Origin: JABDNZ01 sp964407425
GTDB lineage: Bacteria > Gemmatimonadota > Gemmatimonadetes > Longimicrobiales > Gaopeijiaceae
Assembly (NCBI GenBank): GCA_964407425.1
Contig: CAYOVN010000117.1
Coordinates: 1-11,385, forward strand
DNA length: 11,385 bases
Direction: 5' to 3'
In this document: positions 1-7,863 of the stretch, in pieces
Numbering within the stretch: the stretch's first letter is position 1
How the letters are laid out: every line of letters starts with the position of its first letter
The notes under the pieces: generated by a model
The model's input: only the letters and a program-made list of their open reading frames with translations
What the model was told of the DNA's origin: nothing
The model's database searches: none
Program-made: the position numbers and the translations under genes

Positions 1-236
1 ACCTCGTCCTCAATCTCCACCACCACCAACCGGGACTTGGCCAGTTTCAGAACCAAAAGGGCAAAAACTGGCGTGGGGCCATCTCCTGCAAGGAGCTCCT
101 TCTCCAGAGCCTCGAGCTCCCCCTTTTGGCTGTACTTCGCAAGCAACTCATCCACCTTCTGGTCCACGAGGCGAAGGTGGTCCCCGTTTTTCAGATCCAC
201 GTGGGGCGGAAGCCCCTGGAGGCTCAAGTCGGTCAT
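1..236 (-). CDS. Unrecognised protein, N-terminal part (runs off left edge)
   Basis: A minus-strand frame opens with ATG at 236 and stays open to the window edge, giving 78 codons plus two bases. It begins MTDLSLQGLPPHVDLKNGDH. A GTG two codons upstream (242) is an alternative start; an in-frame TGA at 249-251 limits the frame, so the true N-terminus lies here. No strong Shine-Dalgarno is visible. The protein starts with a short polar stretch, followed by a charged helical region rich in Lys, Glu and Leu, then a hydrophobic stretch (FALLVLKLAK, then VVVEI) at about residues 58-75. There is no signal peptide, so it is probably cytoplasmic, unlike the other products here. I do not recognise the family. 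It is divergent from the propeller gene at 436. The frame is chosen because it has protein-like composition, while the overlapping plus-strand frames are Ser/Arg/Pro-rich and look like shadows. Confidence 0.6.
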   Translation of the reverse strand, partial: MTDLSLQGLPPHVDLKNGDHLRLVDQKVDELLAKYSQKGELEALEKELLAGDGPTPVFALLVLKLAKSRLVVVEIEDE

Positions 237-352
237 TGGCACCGTCGGTCAGGGTATTCATGGGAGTTCGTCAGCTATGAAAAACCTTCCGTTTCCGCCC
301 AAAAGTCAAGGTGCGGCTTGGTTTGATTCAGGCGTCCAACCAGGCGAATCAC

Positions 353-382
353 TTGACACCCCAACCTTTTCCGGAGTAGATC
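353..382 (+). promoter_or_regulatory. Candidate sigma-70-type promoter for the propeller/aminopeptidase pair
   Basis: A perfect TTGACA -35 hexamer lies at 353-358. A weak -10-like TAGATC lies at 377-382, 18 bases downstream. This would start transcription near 389 and leave a leader of about 47 bases before the ATG at 436. The -35 match is strong and the -10 match is only three of six, so the call rests mainly on the -35 box and its position in the divergent intergenic region. Confidence 0.35.
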
Positions 383-435
383 CGTCCTGAACTCAGACCC
401 AGAAAGCCCCCGATCCAGCTGAAGCGAGGTTCGAC

Positions 436-3400
436 ATGAACCACTTGCTCCCCCGTCTCATCTCGAGACTTCCCACCACCACCTTCGTCCTGATGCTCGC
501 TGTCCTGTCATCCCTCCCGGCCGCTGCCCAGGAGCTGACCCCCGACCTGTACGACGGGCTTCGGTGGCGGCACATCGGCCCTCCGGGGAATCGAGCTTCG
601 GCGGTGGTGGGTGTCCCCGGCGACCCGGCGGTGTCCTTCATCGGCGGCGCGTCGGGAGGCGTCTGGAAGACCACCGACGGGGGCAACAACTGGTACCCGA
701 CCTTCGACGACATGGAGGCTCAGTCCATTGGAGCCATGGCCATCGCTCCATCCGACCCGAACATCGTTTGGGTGGGGACGGGTGAGGTTTGGGTACGGAG
801 CAACATCTCCATCGGAAACGGCGTCTACAAATCCACCGATGGAGGGGAGACATGGAACCACATGGGTCTCGACCTTACCGGCCGGATCGGCCGTGTGGTC
901 ATCGATCCCAGGGACCCCAACATCGTCCATGTGGCTGCCGTGGGGCATTCCTACGGCCCACAGCAGGAGCGGGGCATCTTCCGCACAACGGATGGCGGCG
1001 AGACCTGGGAACAGACGCTCTTCATCGACGAGAACACCGGGGTTTTCGAGATCGCTATAGACCCCAGCAATCCCCGGACTCTCCTGGCCGGGGCGTGGCC
1101 CCTCGTCATCCGGACCTACGGCCGGGAAAGCGGCGGACCCAACGGTGGGATCTATCGCTCCACTGATTCGGGGGAGACCTGGGAGAAACTGAGTGGCCAC
1201 GGGCTCCCGGACGATCCCGTTGGGAAGATCGGTATCGCCTACGCCAACAGTGACCCGGACGTCGTCTACGCCATGATCGAGACCGGCTGGCCTAACCGTG
1301 GGGTTCTGTGGCGGTCCAGCGACGGTGGCGAAAACTGGACCTTGGTGAGCTCTGACCGGCTCCTGAACGAGCGGTCCCACTACGCCGGCCGAATCCTGGT
1401 GAATCCCGCCGACGAGAACGAGATCTACTTCAACGCCAACAGCCACAGCATCTCCTACGATGGGGGCTACACCACGGAGAGGTCCGGTTGGGGTGGTGAC
1501 ACTCACGACATGTGGGCGGACCCCCTGATGCCTGACCGCATGATGATCAGTGACGACGGGGGCGCGAACCTCACCTACAACCGGGGGAAAACCTGGGAAC
1601 GCGTCACCCCCGCCATCGCTCAGATGTACCACGTAAATGTGGACAATCAGATCCCCTACTTCGTCTATGGCGGCAAACAGGACGGCTCGGGTTACAAAGG
1701 GCCGAGCACCGTCAGGGCCCGGGGATGGGGCGTCTCAACGGACGACTGGGAATCCAGCGCAGGGTGTGAGAGCGGGTTCATCGTCCCGGACCCGGTGATC
1801 CCGGAGATCGTCTGGGGCGGGTGTTACACCGGTGGATTCACCAAGGTGGATTACCGGACCGGACATCAGAGGAGCGTGAAGGTCTGGCCCGAGTCCAGCT
1901 ACGGCGCCGCAGCCAAAGACGTGAAGTACCGCATCAACTGGACCTTCCCCATCACCATTTCCCCCCACGACCACAACAAGGTGTACTTCGGAAGCCAGTA
2001 CGTGCACCAGACCACCGACGGTGGTGAGAGCTGGCAGATCATCAGCCCTGATCTGAGCGGGAACGATCCCTCCCTCATGGGACCGTCGGGGGGTCTCACC
2101 AAGGACAACATCGGTGTGGAGATGGCCCAGCTGGTCTTTGCCATCGCCGAATCACCGCTGGAAGAGGGTGTGATCTGGGCGGGAACGAACGACGGATTCG
2201 TACACATCACCCGAGACGGTGGAGAGAACTGGACGAACCTTACGGCCAACGTCCCCAATCTCCCTCCATGGGGCACCGTCAGTAACATCCACCCGTCCAA
2301 ACACCACGCTGGCACAGCTTACATGAGCGTGGACTTTCACCAGATGAACGGCCGCGATCCGTATGTCTACAAAACCACGGACTACGGGCAGAGCTGGGTC
2401 TCCATCGCCTCGGATCTTCCGGTCAGCGTGTTCAGCTATGTGCACTGGGTCCATGAAGATCCGGTGAGGCAGGGACTCCTCTACCTGGGGACGGAAAACG
2501 CCATCTATATGTCCTTCAACGATGGGGGGAACTGGCTGACCCTCCAGAACAACCTGCCCCATGCCCCGGTTCACGACGTCGTGGTCCAGGAGCATTTCAA
2601 CGACCTGGTCATCGCCACGTACGGCCGCGGCTTCTGGATCCTGGACGATGTAACGCCGTTCCAGCAGCTCACCGATGACGTGTTGGCCTCCGGCGCCCAC
2701 CTCTTCGCTCCCCGGCAAACCTACCGCATGCACTCCATCACGGGTGGGGCCCCGGTCCCGACCAACGCGTTCATCAACTACTACCTGAAGGAAGCGCCGG
2801 CGGGGCCTGTGGAACTAGAGATTCTGGATTCCCGGGGTCAGCTCGTGAACACTCTCAGGGGCTCCCGGGACGTGGGAATCAACAGGATCTCCTGGAACAT
2901 GCGCTATCCAGGCCCCGAACAGGCGAAGATCCGGACCAAACCCCCGGGGAACCCCACGGTGGTTCAGGAAAAACGGTTCAGGGAACAGTGGGAGGAGGAA
3001 GGTTGGATCCCCGTTCTGAGTTGGGGGACGCAGGGAGGGTTCAGCGGAGTGAGGGTGGCCCCGGGCATCTACACCGTAAATCTCAAGGTCGGCGGCGAGA
3101 CCTTCACCCAGGAGCTGGAGATTCTGAAGGACCCCCGATCCGACGGAACATTGGCCAACATCCAGGAGATGGTGGCCATGCAGCTCCAGGTCCGGGACGA
3201 TATCACGGCGATCTCGGGGATGGTCAACGAGATCGAATGGATGAAGAAGCAGCTCAACGATTTGTTCGAGGCCCTTGGCGGCGGGTCGGCTGCAGCGGCT
3301 CGGGCGGCCGGCAAAGAGTTATACGGGCAGGTTCAGGAACTCGAAGACAAGATTCTCCAGCCCTACGCGGTGGAGGGGGACTCCAAATCCTTCCGTTTCC

Positions 3401-3627
3401 CGAACATGCTCTACAGCAAGATGTCTGTACTGGGTGGAGATCTGGCGGAATCTGTGGACTTCGCTCCCAACCAGCAGCAGCAGGAAGTCTATGAGCTTCT
3501 TCGATCACAGATGACGGAATACGGAAACGAACTGCGGGCTCTCGTAGCCGGTGACGTGGCTGCGTTCAACCGAATGCTGGCAGAACAAAATATGGCGGGG
3601 GTCATCAGTGCCCCGGGAGGTGGCTGA
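436..3627 (+). CDS. Exported Asp-box (BNR/VPS10-sortilin-like) beta-propeller protein
   Basis: A 1063-residue protein with a Sec signal peptide (hydrophobic core about 15-30, likely cleavage in AAA-QE near 31-32), so exported to periplasm or outside. Residues about 40-740 carry roughly ten Asp-box motifs (S/T-x-D-x-G-x-x-W), for example at 79-86, 133-140, 184-191, 242-249, 294-301, 526-533, 592-599 and 647-654, with degenerate copies near 381-387 and 692-700. This is the pattern of VPS10/sortilin-like and BNR-repeat propellers. Residues about 790-895 resemble a FlgD-like Ig fold ending in APGIYTVNLKV. The last 160 residues are helical, Gln/Glu/Leu-rich and probably coiled coil. The mature part has only two cysteines (444, 463), which could form a disulfide. 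The ATG is preceded by GAGG at 426-429. These proteins are often annotated as glycosyl hydrolases, but no sialidase Arg triad is recognisable, so a binding role is as likely. It sits one base from the aminopeptidase gene and is a paralogue of the protein at 5055-7760. Confidence 0.9.
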   Translation: MNHLLPRLISRLPTTTFVLMLAVLSSLPAAAQELTPDLYDGLRWRHIGPPGNRASAVVGVPGDPAVSFIGGASGGVWKTTDGGNNWYPTFDDMEAQSIGAMAIAPSDPNIVWVGTGEVWVRSNISIGNGVYKSTDGGETWNHMGLDLTGRIGRVVIDPRDPNIVHVAAVGHSYGPQQERGIFRTTDGGETWEQTLFIDENTGVFEIAIDPSNPRTLLAGAWPLVIRTYGRESGGPNGGIYRSTDSGETWEKLSGHGLPDDPVGKIGIAYANSDPDVVYAMIETGWPNRGVLWRSSDGGENWTLVSSDRLLNERSHYAGRILVNPADENEIYFNANSHSISYDGGYTTERSGWGGDTHDMWADPLMPDRMMISDDGGANLTYNRGKTWERVTPAIAQMYHVNVDNQIPYFVYGGKQDGSGYKGPSTVRARGWGVSTDDWESSAGCESGFIVPDPVIPEIVWGGCYTGGFTKVDYRTGHQRSVKVWPESSYGAAAKDVKYRINWTFPITISPHDHNKVYFGSQYVHQTTDGGESWQIISPDLSGNDPSLMGPSGGLTKDNIGVEMAQLVFAIAESPLEEGVIWAGTNDGFVHITRDGGENWTNLTANVPNLPPWGTVSNIHPSKHHAGTAYMSVDFHQMNGRDPYVYKTTDYGQSWVSIASDLPVSVFSYVHWVHEDPVRQGLLYLGTENAIYMSFNDGGNWLTLQNNLPHAPVHDVVVQEHFNDLVIATYGRGFWILDDVTPFQQLTDDVLASGAHLFAPRQTYRMHSITGGAPVPTNAFINYYLKEAPAGPVELEILDSRGQLVNTLRGSRDVGINRISWNMRYPGPEQAKIRTKPPGNPTVVQEKRFREQWEEEGWIPVLSWGTQGGFSGVRVAPGIYTVNLKVGGETFTQELEILKDPRSDGTLANIQEMVAMQLQVRDDITAISGMVNEIEWMKKQLNDLFEALGGGSAAAARAAGKELYGQVQELEDKILQPYAVEGDSKSFRFPNMLYSKMSVLGGDLAESVDFAPNQQQQEVYELLRSQMTEYGNELRALVAGDVAAFNRMLAEQNMAGVISAPGGG
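3615..3620 (+). promoter_or_regulatory. Ribosome binding site that fixes the aminopeptidase start
   Basis: GGGAGG lies eight bases before the ATG at 3629, inside the last codons of the propeller gene. It selects this ATG over an in-frame ATG at 3551. The sequence after 3629 encodes a signal peptide, whereas the extra 26 codons from 3551 would put a polar stretch in front of it. Confidence 0.75.
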
Positions 3628-3628
3628 T

Positions 3629-4948
3629 ATGAAAAAGTTCGCTTTTTTCTGGACCGCCCTCCTGCTCCTGGCCGCCGGGCCGGCCATGGGCCAGGAGGAA
3701 GTGTATGCCGCACGGCGACAGGCCCTCATGGAGACCATGCAGGGCGACTTCGCCGTCCTCTTCTCCAGCACCGAGGAGAGTAGCTTCGACAAGGCTTTCT
3801 ACTACCTCACTGGCATAAAAGAACCGGGGGCGGCCCTGGTCCTTGTTCCCGGCGGGGAGGTTGAAGAGGTCTTCTTCACACCCGACGCGACGATGACCTT
3901 CGAAGCCGGCCACCGATCGGTGCGGGTCCACCCGACGGATGAACTGGGAAGGCAGCTTGCCGCCTACACCAGGGGCCGGACCACCGCCCATGTCTCGTTC
4001 GGGCATCTTGATGCGGCACCATCCATGGGCAGGGCCCTCTCAGCCATCTCCACCCTGGAAAACATCGACAACACCATCGCGGAAATGAGGATTTTGAAGG
4101 ACGATCAGGAAATCGAACTCCTGAGACGTGCCTGCCAGATCACGGCGGAAAGTCTGAACGAAACCTTCATGGCGCTGGGAGCTGGTATGCAGGAAAAGGA
4201 CCTCGCCGACCTTCTGGAGTCGGCCTTCGAAGCCCGGAACTCACCTGGGTCATCCTTCCTCCAGGCCGCCTCCGGTCCCAACTCCACCAACGTCCACTTT
4301 GGGGCCGGGGAACGAGTCCTGGAAGACGGCGACATCATCGTCTTCGATGTGGGTGCCTGGTGGAACGACTACACGGCGGATATCAGCAGGACTGTGCCTG
4401 TCAGTGGCGAGTTCTCCAAGGAGCAGCGGGAGATTTACACCGTTGTGTTGAACTCCCAGAAGGCGGCCATCGAGCTGATGGTGCCTGGGGCAACGATGGA
4501 TGCTGTCCGGGAGCGGGCCCAGGACGTTCTCATCGAAGGCCTGCATGAACTGGGGTTGGTCCTCGACACTGAGAACGAGGCCCAACGGCGCTTCTTCATC
4601 GCCCACGGCTACTACCACTTCATCGGCCTGGATATCCATGACGTATGGTCGGAGTTCGGCCGGAGCTCTGGGGAGAAGGTCTACGAAACAGGGATGATCA
4701 TGACCATGGAGCCGGGCCTTTATTTCCCGGCGGATCATCTCGACGCCGCACTGGCCCGGCTGGGTTCAAGCCCGGAAGAAATGGAAATGAGACGTTTTCT
4801 GGAAACGATCAAGCCGGTGTATGAGAAATACGTCGACATCGGAGTCCGCATCGAAGACGACGTCCTCATCACCGAAGACGGCAACGAAATCCTGACCGCC
4901 GCCGTTCCGAAGGAGATCGACGAAATCGAACGGATGATGCGGAGGTAG
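3629..4948 (+). CDS. Exported Xaa-Pro aminopeptidase (aminopeptidase P, peptidase family M24B)
   Basis: A 439-residue metallopeptidase that would release the N-terminal residue from peptides with proline in position two. Residues 1-21 form a signal peptide (MKKFAFFWTALLLLAAGPAM, then GQ), so the enzyme should act outside the cytoplasm, unlike the cytoplasmic E. coli PepP (441 residues). Residues about 23-150 match the aminopeptidase P N-terminal domain and about 160-425 the pita-bread M24 domain. All five expected metal ligands are visible: D240 in IIVFDVG, D251 in YTADISRT, H330 in HGYYHFIGLDIHDV, E361 in MTMEPG and E409 in GVRIEDD. The accessory histidines H223, H326 and H337 are also kept, so it should be active with two divalent metals, typically Mn2+. 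It starts one base after the propeller stop codon, so the two genes are probably co-transcribed and translationally coupled. A terminator hairpin follows at 4964. Confidence 0.93.
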   Translation: MKKFAFFWTALLLLAAGPAMGQEEVYAARRQALMETMQGDFAVLFSSTEESSFDKAFYYLTGIKEPGAALVLVPGGEVEEVFFTPDATMTFEAGHRSVRVHPTDELGRQLAAYTRGRTTAHVSFGHLDAAPSMGRALSAISTLENIDNTIAEMRILKDDQEIELLRRACQITAESLNETFMALGAGMQEKDLADLLESAFEARNSPGSSFLQAASGPNSTNVHFGAGERVLEDGDIIVFDVGAWWNDYTADISRTVPVSGEFSKEQREIYTVVLNSQKAAIELMVPGATMDAVRERAQDVLIEGLHELGLVLDTENEAQRRFFIAHGYYHFIGLDIHDVWSEFGRSSGEKVYETGMIMTMEPGLYFPADHLDAALARLGSSPEEMEMRRFLETIKPVYEKYVDIGVRIEDDVLITEDGNEILTAAVPKEIDEIERMMRR

Positions 4949-4963
4949 AGGCCGCCCGCTCGC

Positions 4964-5014
4964 AGAAAGCCCCCGCCACGCTAACCAGCCCAGGTTCGCG
5001 TGACGGGGGCTTCT
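4964..5014. terminator. Bidirectional hairpin terminator between convergent genes
   Basis: The left arm 4964-4980 (AGAAAGCCCCCGCCACG) pairs with the right arm 4999-5014 (CGTGACGGGGGCTTCT) with one or two mismatches around an 18-base loop. The GC-rich core is flanked on one side by AGAAA and on the other by TTCTCT, so each strand ends in a short pyrimidine/T-containing tail. It sits between the convergent stop codons at 4948 and 5055, which suits a shared terminator. The T tracts are short. Confidence 0.8.
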
Positions 5015-5054
5015 CTCGTCCTGGCCCAAGCCTTCAGGGCCGACGAATGTCGAA

Positions 5055-7760
5055 CTACCTCCCCATATAACCCGGCACGTCCTGCTCGATGACGAGTCGG
5101 GTGGTTTGAACCTCGCCACCCAGGGTCAACCGCACCAGGTACTCACCAGGGGGAATGATCGGGGCTCGATTACCCCCGAACCGACGCTGCTGGCCCTCAA
5201 CAACGGGGGGCGGAGCCGGAGGCGGATCACCACGATGATTCCAGAACACCGTGTTCAGTCCCTCCTCTACGTCCACTTCCATGGTCCTCAGGACATCGCC
5301 CTCGATGTCCAGAACCTCGATAGTGGCCGTACCTGACTGAGCAGCACCCGCAAAGAAAGCGATGGTAGAGCCAGTCGGAGGGTTGTTTTTGTAGAACCGT
5401 TTGTCCGTGGTCCAGGAAAACTCATAGGTGGTGAGCCACTGGGTTTCGGGACGGACATCAAAAAGGGCCACATCCTCTCCCATGGCGCTCTCTGAGAGCT
5501 GTTGGAGAGGGGTGATGTTGTCTGCGATCCAGGCCCCCCGGCCGTGGGTCCCGGCAATGAGGTCGTTGTCCCGGGGATGGATGAGGAGGTCGTGGACCGG
5601 AACGGTGGGAAGGCCGTTCATGAATCGAGCCCAGTTCTCACCCCGGTCGATGGAGAAGAAAAGACCCACTTCGCTACCGGCAAAGAGGAGGTCCGGGTTC
5701 TTCAGGTCCTCCTTCACCACATAGACAGACCCTTCAGGGAGGTTCGCCGTGATGTTGGTCCAGCTCTCCCCGTAATCGTTCGTCATGTAGACGTGGGGGT
5801 CCAGGTCCATATGGCGGTGCCCGTCGAAAGCCACATAGGCCCGGCCGGCGGCGTGATTGGAAGCCTCCACATCCTTCACCCAGTACTGCTGTGGGGCGTC
5901 GGGGATGTTTCCGTTCAACAGCTCCCAGTCACTCGTATCGGTTCGGCGGACCCAGACATTGCCATCGTTGCTCCCGGCCCAAAGCAAACCCTGAACCAGC
6001 GGTGACTCCGCCAGGGAAACCAGAGCACTGCTTCGTTCCTCGGGAAGGGCGGTGAGATCAGGGCTGACCTCGATGAACGTGTCTCCCCGGTCCACGGACT
6101 TGAACACCTTGTTCCCGCCTACATAGAGGGTCTGGGGATTGTGGGGAGAGAGGGTAAAGGGGGTGTTCCAGTCGAAGCGATACCGCTCCCGCTCCGCTCC
6201 GCCCTCCGGCATAGGAGGCTGGGGCCGGACTCTGGAGTTCTGCCCCGTCCTCAGGTCCCTCCGGTAGATATTCCCGCTCTGGGTCGAAGCATAGATGATG
6301 TTGAAGTCGGTGGGATCCACCTGACTCCCGAAGCCGTCTGCGTTGGACAGGGCGAACCAGTCGTTGTTGGTGACGCCCTGGGTAATCCGACCCCGGCTCC
6401 GGCCGACCCACACGCCGTTGTCCTGAAGGCCTACCACCAGGTAGTAGGGCTTCCGCATGTCAGCGGAGAACCGGTAGATCTGGGCAATGCCGATTTGCTT
6501 TACGACTTCCCAGTTCTTGCCCCGGTCCCAGGTGACGTTGATGCCCCCGTCCCCGCCGACGATCACGTGATCCGAGTTGTTGGGATCGATCCAACCAGCG
6601 TGGTAGTCGATGTGAGTGCTGCCCTGAACGGCCTGTCCCGAAGCGACCGTCTTCCCGCCGTCATCCGAATACGCCATGGGGGAAGCGAAGCCCCAGAAGA
6701 CATCCGAATCATTTGGATCGACCCGAATCTGGCTGTAGTAGGAGGGCCGGTTGTTCCAGTCGTTCACCTTTTCCCAGGTGACGCCGTAGTCGGTGCTCTT
6801 GAAGACTCCGTCACGGTTCGGATCGAGAGGCTCGGTGTCCTCCTGAGCGGGCGGCCTTCCACCCTGCGCTCCTTCAGGCCGTGGGGGCGGCTCGGTGCTG
6901 ACAAGGGCGTACACCGTGCCCGGATCACTCCGGGATACGTCGATGCCGGTCCGACCCATTTCCACGGTGGGCAAACCCTCTTCGGCTTTGGTCCAACTTC
7001 CCCCACCGTCGTGGGTGACATAGATGCCAGCCTTGGGGCCCCACTGATCCACCGGATCCCCTGAGTCGAACATGTCCCGCTCCCGCATATGGCCGACCGC
7101 GTAGAGGATGTCCGGGTCCACGGGATCCATGGCCAGATCCGTTACGCCGGTTTCCTCGTCAAGGTAGAGGACCTTTTCCCAGTTCCTCCCCCCATCGGTG
7201 CTCTTGAAGACGCCCCGGTCTTCATTGAACCCCCACAGGTGACCCATGGCAGCCACATACACCACATCGGGATCGGTGGGATGGACCACAACCCTCGAAA
7301 TAGCCCGGGTCTCCTTGAGGCCCAGGAAGGTCCAGTTCTCCCCGCCGTCGGTGGATTTGAAGACGCCGGCGCCCCAGGGAGAGCTATTCCGGTTATTCGC
7401 CTCCCCCGTGCCCACGTAAAGGACGTTGGGGTCGGATTTGGACAACCCGATATCCCCAATGGAGGCGATGGGCTGGTCGTCAAAGAGCGGTTCCCAGGTG
7501 ATGCCGGCGTTCACCGTCCGCCAGACACCACCCGTGGCCGTTCCTATGTAGATGATATGGGGAGCCGATTCCACGCCCTCCACATCGATGATTCGGCCCC
7601 CGGGATTGGCGGGACCCACCTCCCTGAATGAGAACTGCTCAGCCAGGGAAGCCAGGTCGGTCTGGGCCGCGGCGTCATTTGCCGAGGCGAATCCAATAAA
7701 GAGTGCCAGGACCAGGACGGCCCCGGTTCGGAAAAGGTCAACGATCTTTAAGGCAGGCAT
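5055..7760 (-). CDS. Exported Asp-box (BNR/VPS10-sortilin-like) beta-propeller protein, second paralogue
   Basis: A 901-residue protein from ATG at 7760. The signal peptide has a hydrophobic core at about 12-25 and likely cleavage in AAA-QT near 32-33. A longer frame with TTG at 7838 was not used because that TTG lies in a probable -35 box and would put 26 residues before the signal peptide. The N-terminal region (FSFREVGPANPGGRI, then TATGGVWRT) is typical of this family. Asp-box motifs occur near 136-143, 187-194, 249-256, 322-329, 406-417 (degenerate), 555-561 (degenerate) and 660-667. A Pro/Gln/Gly-rich loop at about 290-312 leads to DPNRDG (313-318). The propeller ends with THGRGAWIADNITPLQQL (738-755), matching YGRGFWILDDVTPFQQL in the paralogue at 436-3627. 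An Ig-like domain follows (about 795-895), broken by a proline-rich linker near 846-853. The helical C-terminal extension of the paralogue is absent, and no cysteine was seen. No catalytic signature is visible; a binding or scaffold role is inferred. Confidence 0.9.
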   Translation of the reverse strand: MPALKIVDLFRTGAVLVLALFIGFASANDAAAQTDLASLAEQFSFREVGPANPGGRIIDVEGVESAPHIIYIGTATGGVWRTVNAGITWEPLFDDQPIASIGDIGLSKSDPNVLYVGTGEANNRNSSPWGAGVFKSTDGGENWTFLGLKETRAISRVVVHPTDPDVVYVAAMGHLWGFNEDRGVFKSTDGGRNWEKVLYLDEETGVTDLAMDPVDPDILYAVGHMRERDMFDSGDPVDQWGPKAGIYVTHDGGGSWTKAEEGLPTVEMGRTGIDVSRSDPGTVYALVSTEPPPRPEGAQGGRPPAQEDTEPLDPNRDGVFKSTDYGVTWEKVNDWNNRPSYYSQIRVDPNDSDVFWGFASPMAYSDDGGKTVASGQAVQGSTHIDYHAGWIDPNNSDHVIVGGDGGINVTWDRGKNWEVVKQIGIAQIYRFSADMRKPYYLVVGLQDNGVWVGRSRGRITQGVTNNDWFALSNADGFGSQVDPTDFNIIYASTQSGNIYRRDLRTGQNSRVRPQPPMPEGGAERERYRFDWNTPFTLSPHNPQTLYVGGNKVFKSVDRGDTFIEVSPDLTALPEERSSALVSLAESPLVQGLLWAGSNDGNVWVRRTDTSDWELLNGNIPDAPQQYWVKDVEASNHAAGRAYVAFDGHRHMDLDPHVYMTNDYGESWTNITANLPEGSVYVVKEDLKNPDLLFAGSEVGLFFSIDRGENWARFMNGLPTVPVHDLLIHPRDNDLIAGTHGRGAWIADNITPLQQLSESAMGEDVALFDVRPETQWLTTYEFSWTTDKRFYKNNPPTGSTIAFFAGAAQSGTATIEVLDIEGDVLRTMEVDVEEGLNTVFWNHRGDPPPAPPPVVEGQQRRFGGNRAPIIPPGEYLVRLTLGGEVQTTRLVIEQDVPGYMGR

Positions 7761-7809
7761 GCTTTGCACCACTATGCTGGAGACAACGGTCAACAGACTG
7801 GAACCGGGC

Positions 7810-7838
7810 ACGATACGCCCTGATTCCAAGGATCTCAA
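7810..7838 (-). promoter_or_regulatory. Probable sigma-70-type promoter for the second propeller gene
   Basis: On the minus strand, TTGAGA (7838-7833) and TATCGT (7815-7810) are separated by exactly 17 bases. They match five and four positions of the -35 and -10 consensus. Transcription would start near 7803, about 43 bases before the ATG at 7760. This would let the propeller gene be expressed independently of the upstream thioredoxin lipoprotein gene, and argues against the TTG start at 7838. Confidence 0.5.
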
Positions 7839-7863
7839 GGTGGGATGGGGGTTTGGTCGGAAG

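Noticed and set aside
37..390. Plus-strand open frame of 117 codons at the left edge
   Set aside because: Ser/Arg/Pro-rich without protein-like pattern, and it overlaps a better minus-strand frame with a normal ATG start and ordinary amino acid composition.
508..1632. Long minus-strand open frame (374 codons) antisense to the first propeller gene
   Set aside because: It lies wholly inside a well-supported gene. Its Val/Gly/Pro/Asp-rich composition is what GC-rich codon bias and repeated Asp-box codons give on the opposite strand, and it has no recognisable domain.
436..3627. Catalytic sialidase or glycosyl hydrolase call for the Asp-box proteins
   Set aside because: Asp-boxes are structural propeller motifs. 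The sialidase Arg triad and Tyr/Glu pair could not be identified, so an enzymatic name is not supported by what is visible.
6141..7064. Long plus-strand open frame (307 codons) antisense to the second propeller gene
   Set aside because: Same reasoning: it is nested in a recognised gene, with shadow composition rich in Val, Pro, Gly and Asp, and no motifs.
7829..7840. Imperfect palindrome near the end of the thioredoxin gene as a terminator
   Set aside because: The pairing around AAGGATCTCAAGG is short and interrupted with no T tract; the same bases are better explained as the -35 region of the downstream gene.
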